From PNAI01 sp035501735 (GTDB taxonomy: Bacteria > Pseudomonadota > Alphaproteobacteria > Rhizobiales > Xanthobacteraceae), in assembly GCA_035501735.1 (NCBI GenBank), contig DATJVR010000033.1:1-39249 (forward strand): DNA of 39,249 nucleotides. The letters are read 5' to 3'. The notes beneath the pieces were generated by a model. It had not been told where the DNA came from. It did not search any database and saw nothing but the letters and a program-made list of their open reading frames with translations. The translations under genes were made by a program, and so were the position numbers. Shown piece by piece: positions 16,401 to 23,669 of this stretch (position 1 is the stretch's first letter; the number at the start of each line of letters is the position of its first letter).

Positions 16401-17714
16401 CTGGCTCGACGTGTCGATAAGGGCGTCGGTGATCTGCTGGGAGCGGGCTTCCATGGTCTGGAGCACCGACGAGGACTTCTGGGCGAAGCCGTCGGTGACC
16501 GCATCGAGCTGCCGCTGCATCTGCGCGGTCAGATCGGAGGCCAGCTGGGTGAACTCCTGGCTGACGTGATCGGTCTTGAAATTCAGGCTCTCGTTCAGCC
16601 GTTCGCTCGCGGCCGCTATGGCGTGGCTCGTCTCCTGGCTGGTGTGTTCGAGCTTCTCCAAGAGATCGCCGCCGCGTTCGACGAGCGAGCTCATCATCGA
16701 GTCGCCGGTGCGGCCGAGCGCCACGGTGATGTGATCGCCCTTCTCCGACAGCGCCTTGGATATCTGCTGGGCGCTTTCGCTGATGCGCTCGGAGACGAGA
16801 TCGGTGGTCGAGTTGATGTCGCGGGTGAGATCGAGGTGGATGCTGGAAATGGACGAGCGGATCTGCTCGGCCTGGGACGCGAGGCTGTCGCGCTGGTGCG
16901 CGAGATTTTCCACGATGCTGCGGATTCGCACTTCGTTGTCGTGATAGGTGCGCTCCAGGGTGGCGACCTCGTTGGCGACCAGAGTCTCGAGCTCTCCGGC
17001 ACGCGCGAGCGCGCGCTCGACGCCGTCGCCGAGCGCCGCGACTTCGCGGCGGATTGCCTGGCCCACGCTCACGATCGATTCGCGGGCCACTTCCTCGGGC
17101 TCGGCCAGCCGCATGGCAACGCTGGCCATGGATTGCGCGATGAGGCGCAACTCCTGCGCGCGCCAAACCATGTGCGCTAGCACAAAGAAAAATGCGATCG
17201 GGGCCAGAACAAGCGCGGCAAAGCCGACCAGGGCGCCGCCGCCGGTATCGCTCTGCGTCATCGATTGAAGGCTGGGCATGTAGATTCCGGCGAGGATCAA
17301 GGCGCCGGTGACCCAGGCGAGCGCGAAGATGGTAGCGACGATGTAGGACGTGCGCGGCGGACGGTGCTGAAGACTTTGCAGGATTTGTCCGATCGACTGC
17401 CGGTCGTCGTTGGCGGCGCGACGCGCGGGGGCGGCAGGCGGCTCATCGTGGCTGGGATAGCGCGAATCGAATCGCTCATTCGCCGGGCTCGGCGTGGAAA
17501 GACCGGCCGGGCTCGCGGCGGAATACGGGCGAACATCGAGTTCCGGTTGGACATCGGGGGCGGCGCGGCTGTCCGACGATGCATTGGCGGATTCGTCGGC
17601 CGTTGTGTGGCTGCCGGAGGAAGACGCGTCCGCGTCGCGGACACTGAGCGCTTCCTGAATGGCTGAGAGCGCCGCCTCGGTCGGGTCTTGAATTTTCTTC
17701 GGAGAATTTGCCAT
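13461..17714 (-). CDS. Giant membrane coiled-coil protein, growth-pole-ring (GPR/RgsE)-like
   Basis: A 1417-residue protein. Residues 1-120 are acidic and disordered. Two membrane helices (about 124-145 and 161-184) follow. About 185-1150 is a very long helical region of near-repeating units such as SRSAEMANNLDSR, TRAEAVAKQLETH and TRSEQLTQSI, resembling apolipoprotein A/E 11- and 22-residue repeats. A Pro/Ala linker has three ASFA(A)P-type repeats. A compact C-terminal domain (about 1300-1417, DAATELWDRYKRGERNVFTRR) ends the chain. This order matches the growth pole ring protein GPR of Agrobacterium (RgsE in Sinorhizobium), which organises unipolar growth; that assignment is inferred from architecture. 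It is shorter than Agrobacterium GPR (about 2100). It appears monocistronic. Confidence 0.82.
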   Translation of the reverse strand: MANSPKKIQDPTEAALSAIQEALSVRDADASSSGSHTTADESANASSDSRAAPDVQPELDVRPYSAASPAGLSTPSPANERFDSRYPSHDEPPAAPARRAANDDRQSIGQILQSLQHRPPRTSYIVATIFALAWVTGALILAGIYMPSLQSMTQSDTGGGALVGFAALVLAPIAFFFVLAHMVWRAQELRLIAQSMASVAMRLAEPEEVARESIVSVGQAIRREVAALGDGVERALARAGELETLVANEVATLERTYHDNEVRIRSIVENLAHQRDSLASQAEQIRSSISSIHLDLTRDINSTTDLVSERISESAQQISKALSEKGDHITVALGRTGDSMMSSLVERGGDLLEKLEHTSQETSHAIAAASERLNESLNFKTDHVSQEFTQLASDLTAQMQRQLDAVTDGFAQKSSSVLQTMEARSQQITDALIDTSSQLAETIVTRADEVNNTLKSAGDSLVLDLSLRGDDVVSRITQTGAQITGAIDEHGGKVTDTFRESAEQLVSVVNSRSDAVKDLLNARLQAFDQMIAQSGAELTEKIERDTSTLGGLITRHLVEFDRTVKTYGSELVERLGQRTQDVSDAMRTYLEGFNANVATKTVEVANALDQRFALFQESVDTRTQSFNDVLSARVMEIAKNLAEGGKEVIASLDKRIDTVTATIDGHSSKLSETIGSKIEMIDTSLGSRSAEMANNLDSRIGRLEQLLITRAEAVAKQLETHSKAAVDMLGTRSEQLTQSIQSNSAEAERALTALSSGVNNALKQTAGEVHRMLIGVSNEVAHNFVGKANEISTAVNQRTAEMTRLLDDKSTGLLSVLGTKSKELTSEVSKVTDTTVKAIEAQGLTLARTMMDNSQQIARLINEASENATSTVNRSLKDLQESTQAAIEQSKQAAAASVSEIMETNSILRSDTTTLFERLSEANTLLQEVLSGAHQNMSTVENSLAARVSEFVVTMNELTSRSGSASSQIDERIASFHTVTSKVLNDLSQLATQFDRQGQALLDAVTQIDNSNRRTENALADRRESLDALVSTIDNRTEDLEQRLRRFSGMLDETLATASGQAREIARIVSESSTEGAQSISQQFEIVRTIAKEERDNTTEALRNMREQTISETSAVFNYTIESFNETVRDMKQMASEMQQELENTRAELRRGILELPQETAESAAQMRRVIVEQIDALSELNRIVARHGRGVDAAEPARRPMREDSLLSSTIARTEAAPPRMPSRSDAGPASFAPPRPEAGPASFAAPRPEPASFAAPPRRTEPPPLGPNIAGNGRNSGWLTDLLQRASRPPEGGAEERPARHTIESLDSLSVDIARMIDHDAATELWDRYKRGERNVFTRRLYTMQGQKTFDDIRKKYLGDREFKQTVDRYISEFERLLEEVARDDRGQVVARTYLTSETGKVYTMLAHASGRFGE

Positions 17715-18223
17715 GTCCGCCGTTGCCTCGCTGTTGCTTAGGGCCAGGACTGCAAGCTGGTTGAGGCGTGCATCAATCCGCTTGGTCGCGCCGCGCGCGC
17801 GTTGTCTTGGTGTCCCCTATCTTGTCCCGCGTGGCAGCACAGCCATGCACTTTGGGTCTTTGGCTGCCAGCCCATCATCCTATCGGCTTGGGAGACCAAA
17901 GAAAACTGCGGCGGTAAGACTTTTTTAATCATCGTTAATAAGTCAACATTAAGGACATCTAGCTTTTGACCACAACGGAATGATGAAGCCGCCAATCGCG
18001 GCGTTCCGGCCGCGATTTTGCGCGCCAATCGCAGACGCCGGTGCGCTGCGTAGGGCGCGCGGAATGTGCACCTCGCTTTGGCGATCCAGCAGCCGTTAAC
18101 CACCTGCAGCCATGAGACCGATTACGGAGGATTTTCCGGCCATTCATTTACCCCGTTTTGGTCCTTCCGGGGTCAAACTCCCGGCCTAGATAGAGAGCCA
18201 AAAGGCTCCCCGGGAAGGCACAA
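17715..18223. other. Gene-free divergent interval
   Basis: This 509-bp gap lies between the giant coiled-coil gene and the Hpt gene. It has an AT-rich block at about 17920-17960 (ttttttaatcatcgttaataag), probably promoter DNA, and a small dyad ACCCCG/CGGGGT at 18150-18173. Open frames here look non-coding. Confidence 0.45.
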
Positions 18224-18610
18224 ATGATCGCACTGACACGAGTTGACGAACCAGTCTCATCGCCGCCGCTTGCTCCGCTCGCGCCGCCCATCGATGCCGC
18301 GCATCTGTCGCGCATGACGCTCGGCGACCGCAGTCTCGAGCGCGAAGTGCTCGCGTTGTTCGACCGCCAAGCCGACATGCTGCTCATGCGCATGCGCAAG
18401 GCAACGCCGGCTGTTGCCGCCGCGGCCGCGCATACGCTGAAGGGCTCGGCCCGCGGCATCGGCGCGTGGCGAGTCGCCAGCGCCGCGGAAGCGGTGGAAT
18501 TGGCGGCATCCGGTCAGGCGGTGGGCGAGTTCAAGACGGCCGTCGCCGCACTCGGCACCGCAGTGGATGAGACCAAGGCCGCGATCTGCGAAATATTGCG
18601 GGCGCACTAG
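18224..18610 (+). CDS. Hpt (histidine phosphotransfer) domain protein
   Basis: A 128-residue stand-alone phosphotransfer protein. The phosphorylatable histidine is H70 in HTLKGSARGIGAWRV, the canonical Hpt helix motif. Residues 1-25 are a Pro/Ala-rich leader and the rest is a four-helix-bundle-like region. It would relay phosphate between a hybrid histidine kinase and a response regulator; neither is in this window. It faces away from the growth-pole-like gene, whose divergent intergenic region it shares. No partner can be named from context. Confidence 0.88.
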   Translation: MIALTRVDEPVSSPPLAPLAPPIDAAHLSRMTLGDRSLEREVLALFDRQADMLLMRMRKATPAVAAAAAHTLKGSARGIGAWRVASAAEAVELAASGQAVGEFKTAVAALGTAVDETKAAICEILRAH

Positions 18611-18668
18611 GCTCCGGCAGAACCGACAGGCAGCGCGGGGCGGAAGTCCCTGCGCGAGCTCTGATCGT

Positions 18669-18717
18669 GAGCATGATCGCTTCCGAAAAGCGGGTCCCAC
18701 TTTTCGGGATCGTGTTC
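18669..18717. repeat. Dispersed palindromic repeat, copy A
   Basis: GAGCATGATC (18669-18678) and GATCGTGTTC (18708-18717) flank an inner inverted pair TCCGAAAAGCGGG / CCCACTTTTCGGGA. The copy at 30134-30182 has the same length (49 bp) and layout. I recall this GAGCATGATC..CCGAAAA element as abundant in Bradyrhizobium-group intergenic DNA. Confidence 0.8.
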
Positions 18718-18766
18718 TCGTTTTTTCTGCTCTGGCGCGGGTGCGATCGAGCCGATAGAACAGGCG

Positions 18767-18796
18767 CGCCCGGCGATGAGGCCGGGCGATGTTTTT
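18767..18796 (+). terminator. Terminator-like hairpin before ferredoxin start
   Basis: CGCCCGGC (18767-18774) pairs perfectly with GCCGGGCG (18781-18788) over a six-base loop, followed by ATGTTTTT. It is ten bases before the preferred ferredoxin ATG. It could end Hpt transcription or attenuate the ferredoxin gene. Confidence 0.45.
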
Positions 18797-18805
18797 CGCG
18801 CCCGC

Positions 18806-19126
18806 ATGCCCAAGATCACCTACATCGACAGCGCCGGCACCGCACGCACGGTGGAGGCCGTTGTCGGTTCGACCGTCATGGAGACCGCAATCAAGAACGA
18901 CATTCCCGGCATCGAGGCCGAATGCGGCGGCTCCTGCGCCTGCGCCACCTGCCACGTCTATGTAGACGAGGCTTGGCGGGAGAAAACCGGCGAACCGTCG
19001 CCGATGGAAGAGGACATGCTGGATTTCGGCTTCGACGTGCGGCCGAATTCGCGGCTGTCGTGCCAGATCAAGGTGACGGAAGACCTCGACGGGCTCGTGG
19101 TGCGCACGCCCGAGCGGCAGGCGTGA
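18806..19126 (+). CDS. [2Fe-2S] ferredoxin, adrenodoxin type
   Basis: A 106-residue electron carrier. The cluster cysteines are C40, C46 and C49 in CGGSCACATC plus C86 in RLSCQIKV, the C-x5-C-x2-C..C pattern of vertebrate-adrenodoxin/bacterial FdVI-type ferredoxins. MPKITYI is the usual start of the family, so ATG 18806 is preferred over ATG 18776, which lies inside the terminator-like stem. No obvious ribosome site precedes it, which is odd. A ferredoxin-NADP reductase gene lies 580 bp downstream, a likely electron donor. It converges with the thioesterase gene, the stops being one base apart. Confidence 0.93.
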   Translation: MPKITYIDSAGTARTVEAVVGSTVMETAIKNDIPGIEAECGGSCACATCHVYVDEAWREKTGEPSPMEEDMLDFGFDVRPNSRLSCQIKVTEDLDGLVVRTPERQA

Positions 19127-19127
19127 A

Positions 19128-19583
19128 TCAGTTTCCGCGGTACTTCCACTGGCTCAGGCGCGCGATGACCTCCTCGGTCAGCGGGCGCGCGCGCTTCTCC
19201 TTGCGATCGAACAGCACCATGGTGAAGCGGCCGGCGGCGGCGCAGACGTCCTTGTTGAAAATCACCTGCGCGACTTTGAACGAGGTGCGGCCGAATTCCG
19301 CTAAGGCGGTGCCGATCTCGACCGTGCCGGGCCAGCGCAGTTCATTGATGTAGTCGATTTCGGAACGCACCAGGATGAAGGTGCCGTCGGGCACGCCGAT
19401 GCCGAGGTCGGGATTGCGGAACATCGCCACCCGGCCGGTCTCGAAATAGGTGGCGAACACCGCGTTGTTGACGTGACCCTGCGGGTCGAGATCGGCGAAA
19501 CGGATGGTGTCGGTCGCGCGGTGCGGGTAGTCGTCGAGCCTGGGGACTGTTTTCGGCGGGCGCGATGAAGATTGATCGTTCAC
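19128..19583 (-). CDS. Acyl-CoA thioesterase (hotdog fold, 4HBT/YbgC-like)
   Basis: A 151-residue hotdog-fold thioesterase. The signature DLDPQGHVNNAVFATYFETGR (shown here in part: DLDPQGHVNNAVF) carries the catalytic Asp and the central helix. IDYINELRWPGTVEIGT and FNKDVCAAAG follow as expected strands. It should hydrolyse acyl-CoA thioesters; chain preference is not readable. Length is typical. It is transcribed against the ferredoxin gene and diverges from the ferredoxin reductase gene, so it sits between the two redox genes without sharing their strand. Confidence 0.9.
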   Translation of the reverse strand: MNDQSSSRPPKTVPRLDDYPHRATDTIRFADLDPQGHVNNAVFATYFETGRVAMFRNPDLGIGVPDGTFILVRSEIDYINELRWPGTVEIGTALAEFGRTSFKVAQVIFNKDVCAAAGRFTMVLFDRKEKRARPLTEEVIARLSQWKYRGN

Positions 19584-19709
19584 GAAAAGCTCTCCGCGTG
19601 GGAAGCCGTCTCCAGAGACGGCCTCGACATAGGAAGTATATTTCCGCGCATATCAAGACCGTCGAATTTTCTCTTTTCCGCAACGCCCGTGATCGCTAGA
19701 CAAGCGCAC

Positions 19710-20741
19710 ATGAGCGATCCCATCAAGACCGACGTATTGATCATCGGTGCCGGCCCCGTAGGCCTGTTCGCCGTCTTCGAACTTGGCCTGCTCGACATCA
19801 AGGCCCATCTGGTCGATATCCTCGACAAGGTCGGCGGGCAATGCGCCGAGCTTTATCCCGAGAAGCCGATCTACGACATCCCCGGGATTCCGAATACCTC
19901 GGCGCAGGGGCTGGTCGATGCGCTGATGGCGCAGATCAAGCCGTTCGGCGCGCAGTTTCACCTGAACGACATGGTGGAGACGATCGAGCGCATCGGCGAG
20001 CCGGCGTTCCGCGTCAAAACCGAAATGGGCAAGGTTTTCGAAGCTAAATGCGTCGCGATCGCGGCCGGCGGCGGGTCGTTCCAGCCGAAGCGGCCGCCGA
20101 TCCCGGGCATCGAAAGCTACGAGTCGAAGTCGGTTTTCTACGCGGTGCGCAAGATGGATGCATTCCGGGACAAGCGCCTGCTGATCGTCGGCGGCGGCGA
20201 TTCCGCGCTCGACTGGACGCTCAATCTCGCGCCGGTCGCTGCGCGGGTGACGCTGCTGCACCGGCGCAGCGAGTTCCGCGCGGCGCCCGACAGCGTCAAC
20301 AAGATGATGAATCTGGTGAACGAGGGAAAAATCGATTTCGTGCTCGGCCAGGTGGCGGGCCTCGAAGGCGAGAGCGGCATGCTGCGCGCGGCCAACGTCA
20401 AGCGCAACGATGGCTCGACGTTCCGCATCGCGTGCGACGCCATGCTGCCGTTCTTCGGGCTGACGATGAAACTCGGTCCGGTGGCGAATTGGGGCCTCAA
20501 GATGGAAGGCGAGCTGATCCCGGTCGACACCACCGCATTCGAAACGAACGTGCCGGGCATTTTCGCAATCGGCGACATCAATACCTATCCGGGCAAACTC
20601 AAGCTCATCCTGTGCGGGTTCCATGAGGCGGCGCTGATGGCGCAGAAGGTGCACCGCTACGTCTATCCGGACAAGAAACTGGTGTTCCAGTACACGACAT
20701 CGTCGACGAGCCTGCAGAAGAAACTCGGCGTGGCGTCGTAG
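19710..20741 (+). CDS. Ferredoxin--NADP+ reductase, thioredoxin-reductase type
   Basis: A 343-residue FAD enzyme. GAGPVG (13-18) in the N-terminal strand binds FAD, KVGGQCAELYPEKPIYDIPG is shared with TrxR-like enzymes but lacks the CxxC redox pair, and IVGGGDSALDW binds NADP(H). GIFAIGDINTYPGKLKLILCGFHEA is the C-terminal FAD motif (given in halves: GIFAIGDINTYPG, LKLILCGFHEA). Loss of CxxC together with a C-terminal extension ending TSSTSLQKKLGV identifies the TrxR-type FNR known from Rhodopseudomonas, Chlorobium and Bacillus YumC. It probably reduces the nearby [2Fe-2S] ferredoxin, though that pairing is inferred. Start 19710 begins the fold; the longer frame from 19572 is upstream noise. 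Confidence 0.92.
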   Translation: MSDPIKTDVLIIGAGPVGLFAVFELGLLDIKAHLVDILDKVGGQCAELYPEKPIYDIPGIPNTSAQGLVDALMAQIKPFGAQFHLNDMVETIERIGEPAFRVKTEMGKVFEAKCVAIAAGGGSFQPKRPPIPGIESYESKSVFYAVRKMDAFRDKRLLIVGGGDSALDWTLNLAPVAARVTLLHRRSEFRAAPDSVNKMMNLVNEGKIDFVLGQVAGLEGESGMLRAANVKRNDGSTFRIACDAMLPFFGLTMKLGPVANWGLKMEGELIPVDTTAFETNVPGIFAIGDINTYPGKLKLILCGFHEAALMAQKVHRYVYPDKKLVFQYTTSSTSLQKKLGVAS

Positions 20742-20864
20742 CCGCCGTCGGCACGGCAGGCGCCGCAGATTCGGCTCAACCCGGACAATATTCCTCCGCA
20801 CTTTTGCCTCGCCCGCCGTCGAGCATCACGCGGGGACTCAATTCGTCGCGAGGGGAGACTGCCC

Positions 20865-22208
20865 ATGATGATGCGCGTCATGGCCGGATGCCTGGTTGCA
20901 TTGTCCGGCTGTTTGTTCTCGACATTCGCCGCTGCCGAGGTTCCGATCACGCTCGCAGCGCGGCTGGCGCAACCGGTGATGAAGGCCGGCGAAAAGCAGC
21001 ACAATTATCTGCGCATAGGTCTCAACGGCTGCAAACCCGATCGCAAGACCGATCGTACGCCGGTGAACGTCGTCTTCGTCATCGACCGTTCGGGGTCGAT
21101 GCAGGGCACGCGGATCGCACAAGCGCGCGAAGCCGCGATCATGGCGGTCAATCGCCTCGACCCGACCGACATCGCCTCGGTCGTGATCTTCGATGACAAA
21201 ATCGACGTGCTGGTACCGGCGCAGAAGGTCATCGACCGCAAGCTGTTCACCGATGCAATCCGGCAGGTCGGCGCACGCGGCAGCACGGCGATCTATGCCG
21301 GCGTCAGCGAGGGCGCAAGCGAAGTGCGCAAGAATATGGATGCACGGCGACTCAACCGCGTGGTGCTACTGTCGGACGGCCTCGCCAATGTCGGCCCAAG
21401 CAAGCCCGATGATTTCGCACAGCTCGGCCGCGAACTGCTCAAGCAGGGTATTTCGGTCAGCACGATCGGGCTCGGCAAGGATTACAACGAGGACCTGATG
21501 CTGCAGCTCGCCAAGGCGGGCGACGGCAACCATGCATTCGCGGCCGCGCCGGACGATCTGATCAAGATCTTCAACAAGGAATTCGACGACGTGCTGGCGT
21601 CCTGCGCGCAGACGGTTTCAATCGATGTCGATCTCATGCCGGGCGCGCGCGTGGTGCGGGCGGTCAGCCGTGACGGCGAGGTGACGCCGGCGCATGCCGG
21701 GTTCCACATGAACCAGATCTATCAGGCGACCGAGCACTACATCCTGCTCGAAATCGAACTCGATGCCAAAGCGGCGGCGGCGGAGCAGAATTTCGGCCGC
21801 GTGCACGTCGCCTACACGGTGCCGGAAACCGGTGCGAAGCAAACGCTCGATGCCGCGATCCGCGGGCGCTTCAGCGCCTCCGCACAGGAGGTCAAGGCAA
21901 GCCTCGACCAGTCGGTGCAAGAAGCCGTGATCGAGCAGAACACGCGGGCGCGCGCCGACATGGCGGTTTCGCTGCGCGACAAGGGCAAGTATGACGAGGC
22001 GGCCAAATTGTTCAAAGAGAACGTCGCCGACATCAAAGCCTATATCGACAATGGCGGACGGCGCACGGCCGATCTCGACAACCTGTCGAGACAATACGAA
22101 TTCTACGCCACGAACGCGCCGGCAGCAGCGCCGGCGCAATGGAACATGTACCGCAAGCAATTGCGGGCGCTCGATCTGAAGTCGGCCGGCTCACCGAGCA
22201 AATATTGA
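20865..22208 (+). CDS. Secreted von Willebrand factor type A protein
   Basis: A 447-residue exported protein. A signal peptide (to about residue 24, ending TFAAA) leads into a VWA domain with a complete MIDAS: D74, S76 and S78 in VIDRSGSM, a Thr in GSTAIYAG, and Asp in LLSDGLAN. After the VWA part (about 67-250) comes a beta-rich region and a C-terminal helical segment (about 355-420) with R/D/E-rich repeats. The family resembles YfbK-like periplasmic VWA proteins, but length and tail differ. GGGGAG lies upstream of the ATG cluster MMM. The role is unknown; metal-dependent protein binding in the periplasm is likely. It converges with padR over a hairpin. Confidence 0.87.
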   Translation: MMMRVMAGCLVALSGCLFSTFAAAEVPITLAARLAQPVMKAGEKQHNYLRIGLNGCKPDRKTDRTPVNVVFVIDRSGSMQGTRIAQAREAAIMAVNRLDPTDIASVVIFDDKIDVLVPAQKVIDRKLFTDAIRQVGARGSTAIYAGVSEGASEVRKNMDARRLNRVVLLSDGLANVGPSKPDDFAQLGRELLKQGISVSTIGLGKDYNEDLMLQLAKAGDGNHAFAAAPDDLIKIFNKEFDDVLASCAQTVSIDVDLMPGARVVRAVSRDGEVTPAHAGFHMNQIYQATEHYILLEIELDAKAAAAEQNFGRVHVAYTVPETGAKQTLDAAIRGRFSASAQEVKASLDQSVQEAVIEQNTRARADMAVSLRDKGKYDEAAKLFKENVADIKAYIDNGGRRTADLDNLSRQYEFYATNAPAAAPAQWNMYRKQLRALDLKSAGSPSKY

Positions 22209-22224
22209 TCAGCGAAAGCGCGTG

Positions 22225-22262
22225 CGGCCCCACGACGGTCATCCGTTGCGGGGCCATCGTTT
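22225..22262. terminator. Hairpin between convergent genes
   Basis: GGCCCC (22227-22232) pairs with GGGGCC (22251-22256), and inside it CGACGG pairs with CCGTTG (one wobble) around a TCAT loop. It lies between the VWA and padR stops and could serve both. The T-tract is short (ATCGTTTG). Confidence 0.55.
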
Positions 22263-22274
22263 GCTGCGATCGTT

Positions 22275-22892
22275 TCAGCTTTTGCGCAGATCCATGGCTG
22301 CGCGGGCGAGCAGTTCGACGATACGCGCTTCGGCTTCGGCGTCGTCATCGATCCGCTTTGAGGCGGCTTGCCGCAGATTGTCGAACGCAGCCGCTACCAG
22401 CGGCGGCAGACGACGCTCGTCGGCCTCGCGGCCGGAAGCGCGGCGCCAGCGCGCGGCGCGCTCGCCGATCGCCGCGAGCCGGTCGAGCACGGCGTCGGCG
22501 AGGTCGCGGTTCTGCGCGAGGTAAGCCTTGCCTTCCGCGGTGATGGCGTAGAGCTTCTTGGCACCTTCGGTCTGCGCGGTGACGTAGCCCACTTCTTCCA
22601 AATAGGTGAGCGTCGGATAAACGATGCCGGGGCTCGGGCTGTACCAATCCGCCGTCTTCTCCTCGAGCAGCTTGATGATCTCATAGCCGTGGCGCGGCTG
22701 CTCGGCGATGAGCGCGAGCGCGATCAAGCGCAGATCGCCCTGCGCCAGCATGCGGCCGGCGCGCATCATGTCGTCACCGTCCATGCCGTGGTGGCCGTGA
22801 CGGTGGCGGAAGCCGCGGAAGCGGCCACGCCGATGACGGCCACCGCAGCGGGGGCCATTGAAGGGCTCGTCGAAATTCTGAATGCCAAACAT
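22275..22892 (-). CDS. PadR-family transcriptional regulator
   Basis: A 205-residue PadR protein. The winged helix spans about residues 50-130 (LRLIALALIAEQPRHGYEIIK, SPSPGIVYPTLTYLEEVGYV; quoted in parts) and the C-terminal helices (about 135-200) give dimerisation. Ahead of it is an unusual 45-residue lead rich in Gly, His and Arg (RHRRGRFRGFRHRHGHHG), which could bind metal or nucleic acid. PadR proteins repress their own or adjacent genes; two perfect palindromes start 29 bp upstream of the ATG, fitting autoregulation. The start codon is preceded by AGAGAGGTTGCA, a good ribosome site. The ligand is unknown. Confidence 0.9.
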   Translation of the reverse strand: MFGIQNFDEPFNGPRCGGRHRRGRFRGFRHRHGHHGMDGDDMMRAGRMLAQGDLRLIALALIAEQPRHGYEIIKLLEEKTADWYSPSPGIVYPTLTYLEEVGYVTAQTEGAKKLYAITAEGKAYLAQNRDLADAVLDRLAAIGERAARWRRASGREADERRLPPLVAAAFDNLRQAASKRIDDDAEAEARIVELLARAAMDLRKS

Positions 22893-22920
22893 TGCAACCT
22901 CTCTGTATTCGATGCATCGT

Positions 22921-22978
22921 AAGATATATCTTTATTAGATATAATACAAGATATATCTCTAAAATCACCTAAGATATT
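22921..22978. promoter_or_regulatory. PadR-type operator array
   Basis: AAGATATATCTT (22921-22932) is a perfect 12-bp palindrome and AGATATATCT (22949-22958) a perfect 10-bp one; their centres are 27 bp apart. A half-like TAAGATATT follows at 22970-22978. The ATAT-core dyads lie in the padR/23037 divergent gap and suit PadR binding. Confidence 0.72.
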
Positions 22979-23036
22979 GTATTATTTATATTTATCGCCA
23001 ACTAAAGAGAGTTGAGATCGAACGCCGGAGGTTGCA

Positions 23037-23081
23037 ATGGATATCGCAGCTGCGGCGATGAACGGCCCGCGGCGATTTTAA
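23037..23081 (+). CDS. Candidate 14-residue ORF, divergent from padR
   Basis: ATG at 23037 has GGAGG at the ideal distance (23027-23031, five-base spacer) and reads MDIAAAAMNGPRRF then TAA. It lies just behind the PadR operator array on the opposite strand from padR. It may be a leader peptide, or the leftover start of a PadR target gene that has been deleted. Too short to judge by composition. Confidence 0.4.
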   Translation: MDIAAAAMNGPRRF

Positions 23082-23208
23082 CGCAAATCATTGAAATACG
23101 GGCACAAGCGCTTTGGTCGCATTTTTCCCCGGGAAAAAATCGCTAGCGTTCCCAGCTAGACTTAGTCGGGCCGCAATGAATGTCGAAAAGGCGGTCGGGA
23201 GGTCAGGC

Positions 23209-23637
23209 ATGACAAGGGTTCTGCTCGGACTTCTGCTCGTTTCGGTGCTGCATGCATCCAGCGCGCGGGCGCAGAATTTGTCGGCGTCCGCTCCCGCCCC
23301 CGGGCAGAGCCAGCAGGTTCTGGTCTGCCACGACAAAGTCGCCGCGCTGTCGACCCAATTGTCGCCGCTGCAAAAGAAGCGCGTGGCTCTATGGACGGAG
23401 CGCAAAACCGTCGGAACCAGCGGCGGCGATCTGGCGAAATACAAGCTCGCGCAGCTCGATCAGGAAATCGCGCAGGTGCAGAAACAGATCGATGGCGTGA
23501 ACAACCAGATCGACAGCGAAAACAAACGCTGCGATGACATGGCAGCGGCCAAGCCTGCGATCGTGCGCGCCGTCACGCCGACGCCGTCGCCAACAAAGCC
23601 CGCCGAGAAGCCGAAGCGCAATTCCCGCCGCTACTGA
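23209..23637 (+). CDS. Secreted coiled-coil protein of unknown function
   Basis: A 142-residue protein. A signal peptide (MTRVLLGLLLVSVLHASSARA) ends just before QNLSAS. The centre (about 45-110) is helical and Q/K/D-rich (LAKYKLAQLDQEIAQVQKQI), predicted as a coiled coil. One Cys lies on each side of it (VCHDK, KRCDD). The tail is Pro/Thr/Lys-rich and may contact peptidoglycan or the membrane. Start 23209 follows GGGAGG at good spacing; the longer frame from 23113 would hide the signal. It lies directly upstream of the CoxE region, three bases from the duplicated coxE start. Family not recognised. Confidence 0.75.
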   Translation: MTRVLLGLLLVSVLHASSARAQNLSASAPAPGQSQQVLVCHDKVAALSTQLSPLQKKRVALWTERKTVGTSGGDLAKYKLAQLDQEIAQVQKQIDGVNNQIDSENKRCDDMAAAKPAIVRAVTPTPSPTKPAEKPKRNSRRY

Positions 23638-23638
23638 G

Positions 23639-23669
23639 CCATGTTCGTCAGCTTCTTCCATGAGCTGAA
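23639..23669 (+). repeat. 31-bp direct repeat, copy 1 (coxE 5' end)
   Basis: This copy is identical over 31 bp to 24236-24266: two bases, the ATG and the next 26 bases of the CoxE-like gene. The bases on each side differ. It supplies the start of the AT-rich inserted gene. Confidence 0.95.

Noticed and set aside
15367..17166. 599-codon reverse-strand frame
   Set aside because: An alternative frame of the giant coiled-coil gene, very Arg/His-rich and without a recognisable fold.
17738..18103. 121-codon frame in the gap between the coiled-coil and Hpt genes
   Set aside because: No ribosome site, no domain, and composition unlike coding DNA here; treated as intergenic.
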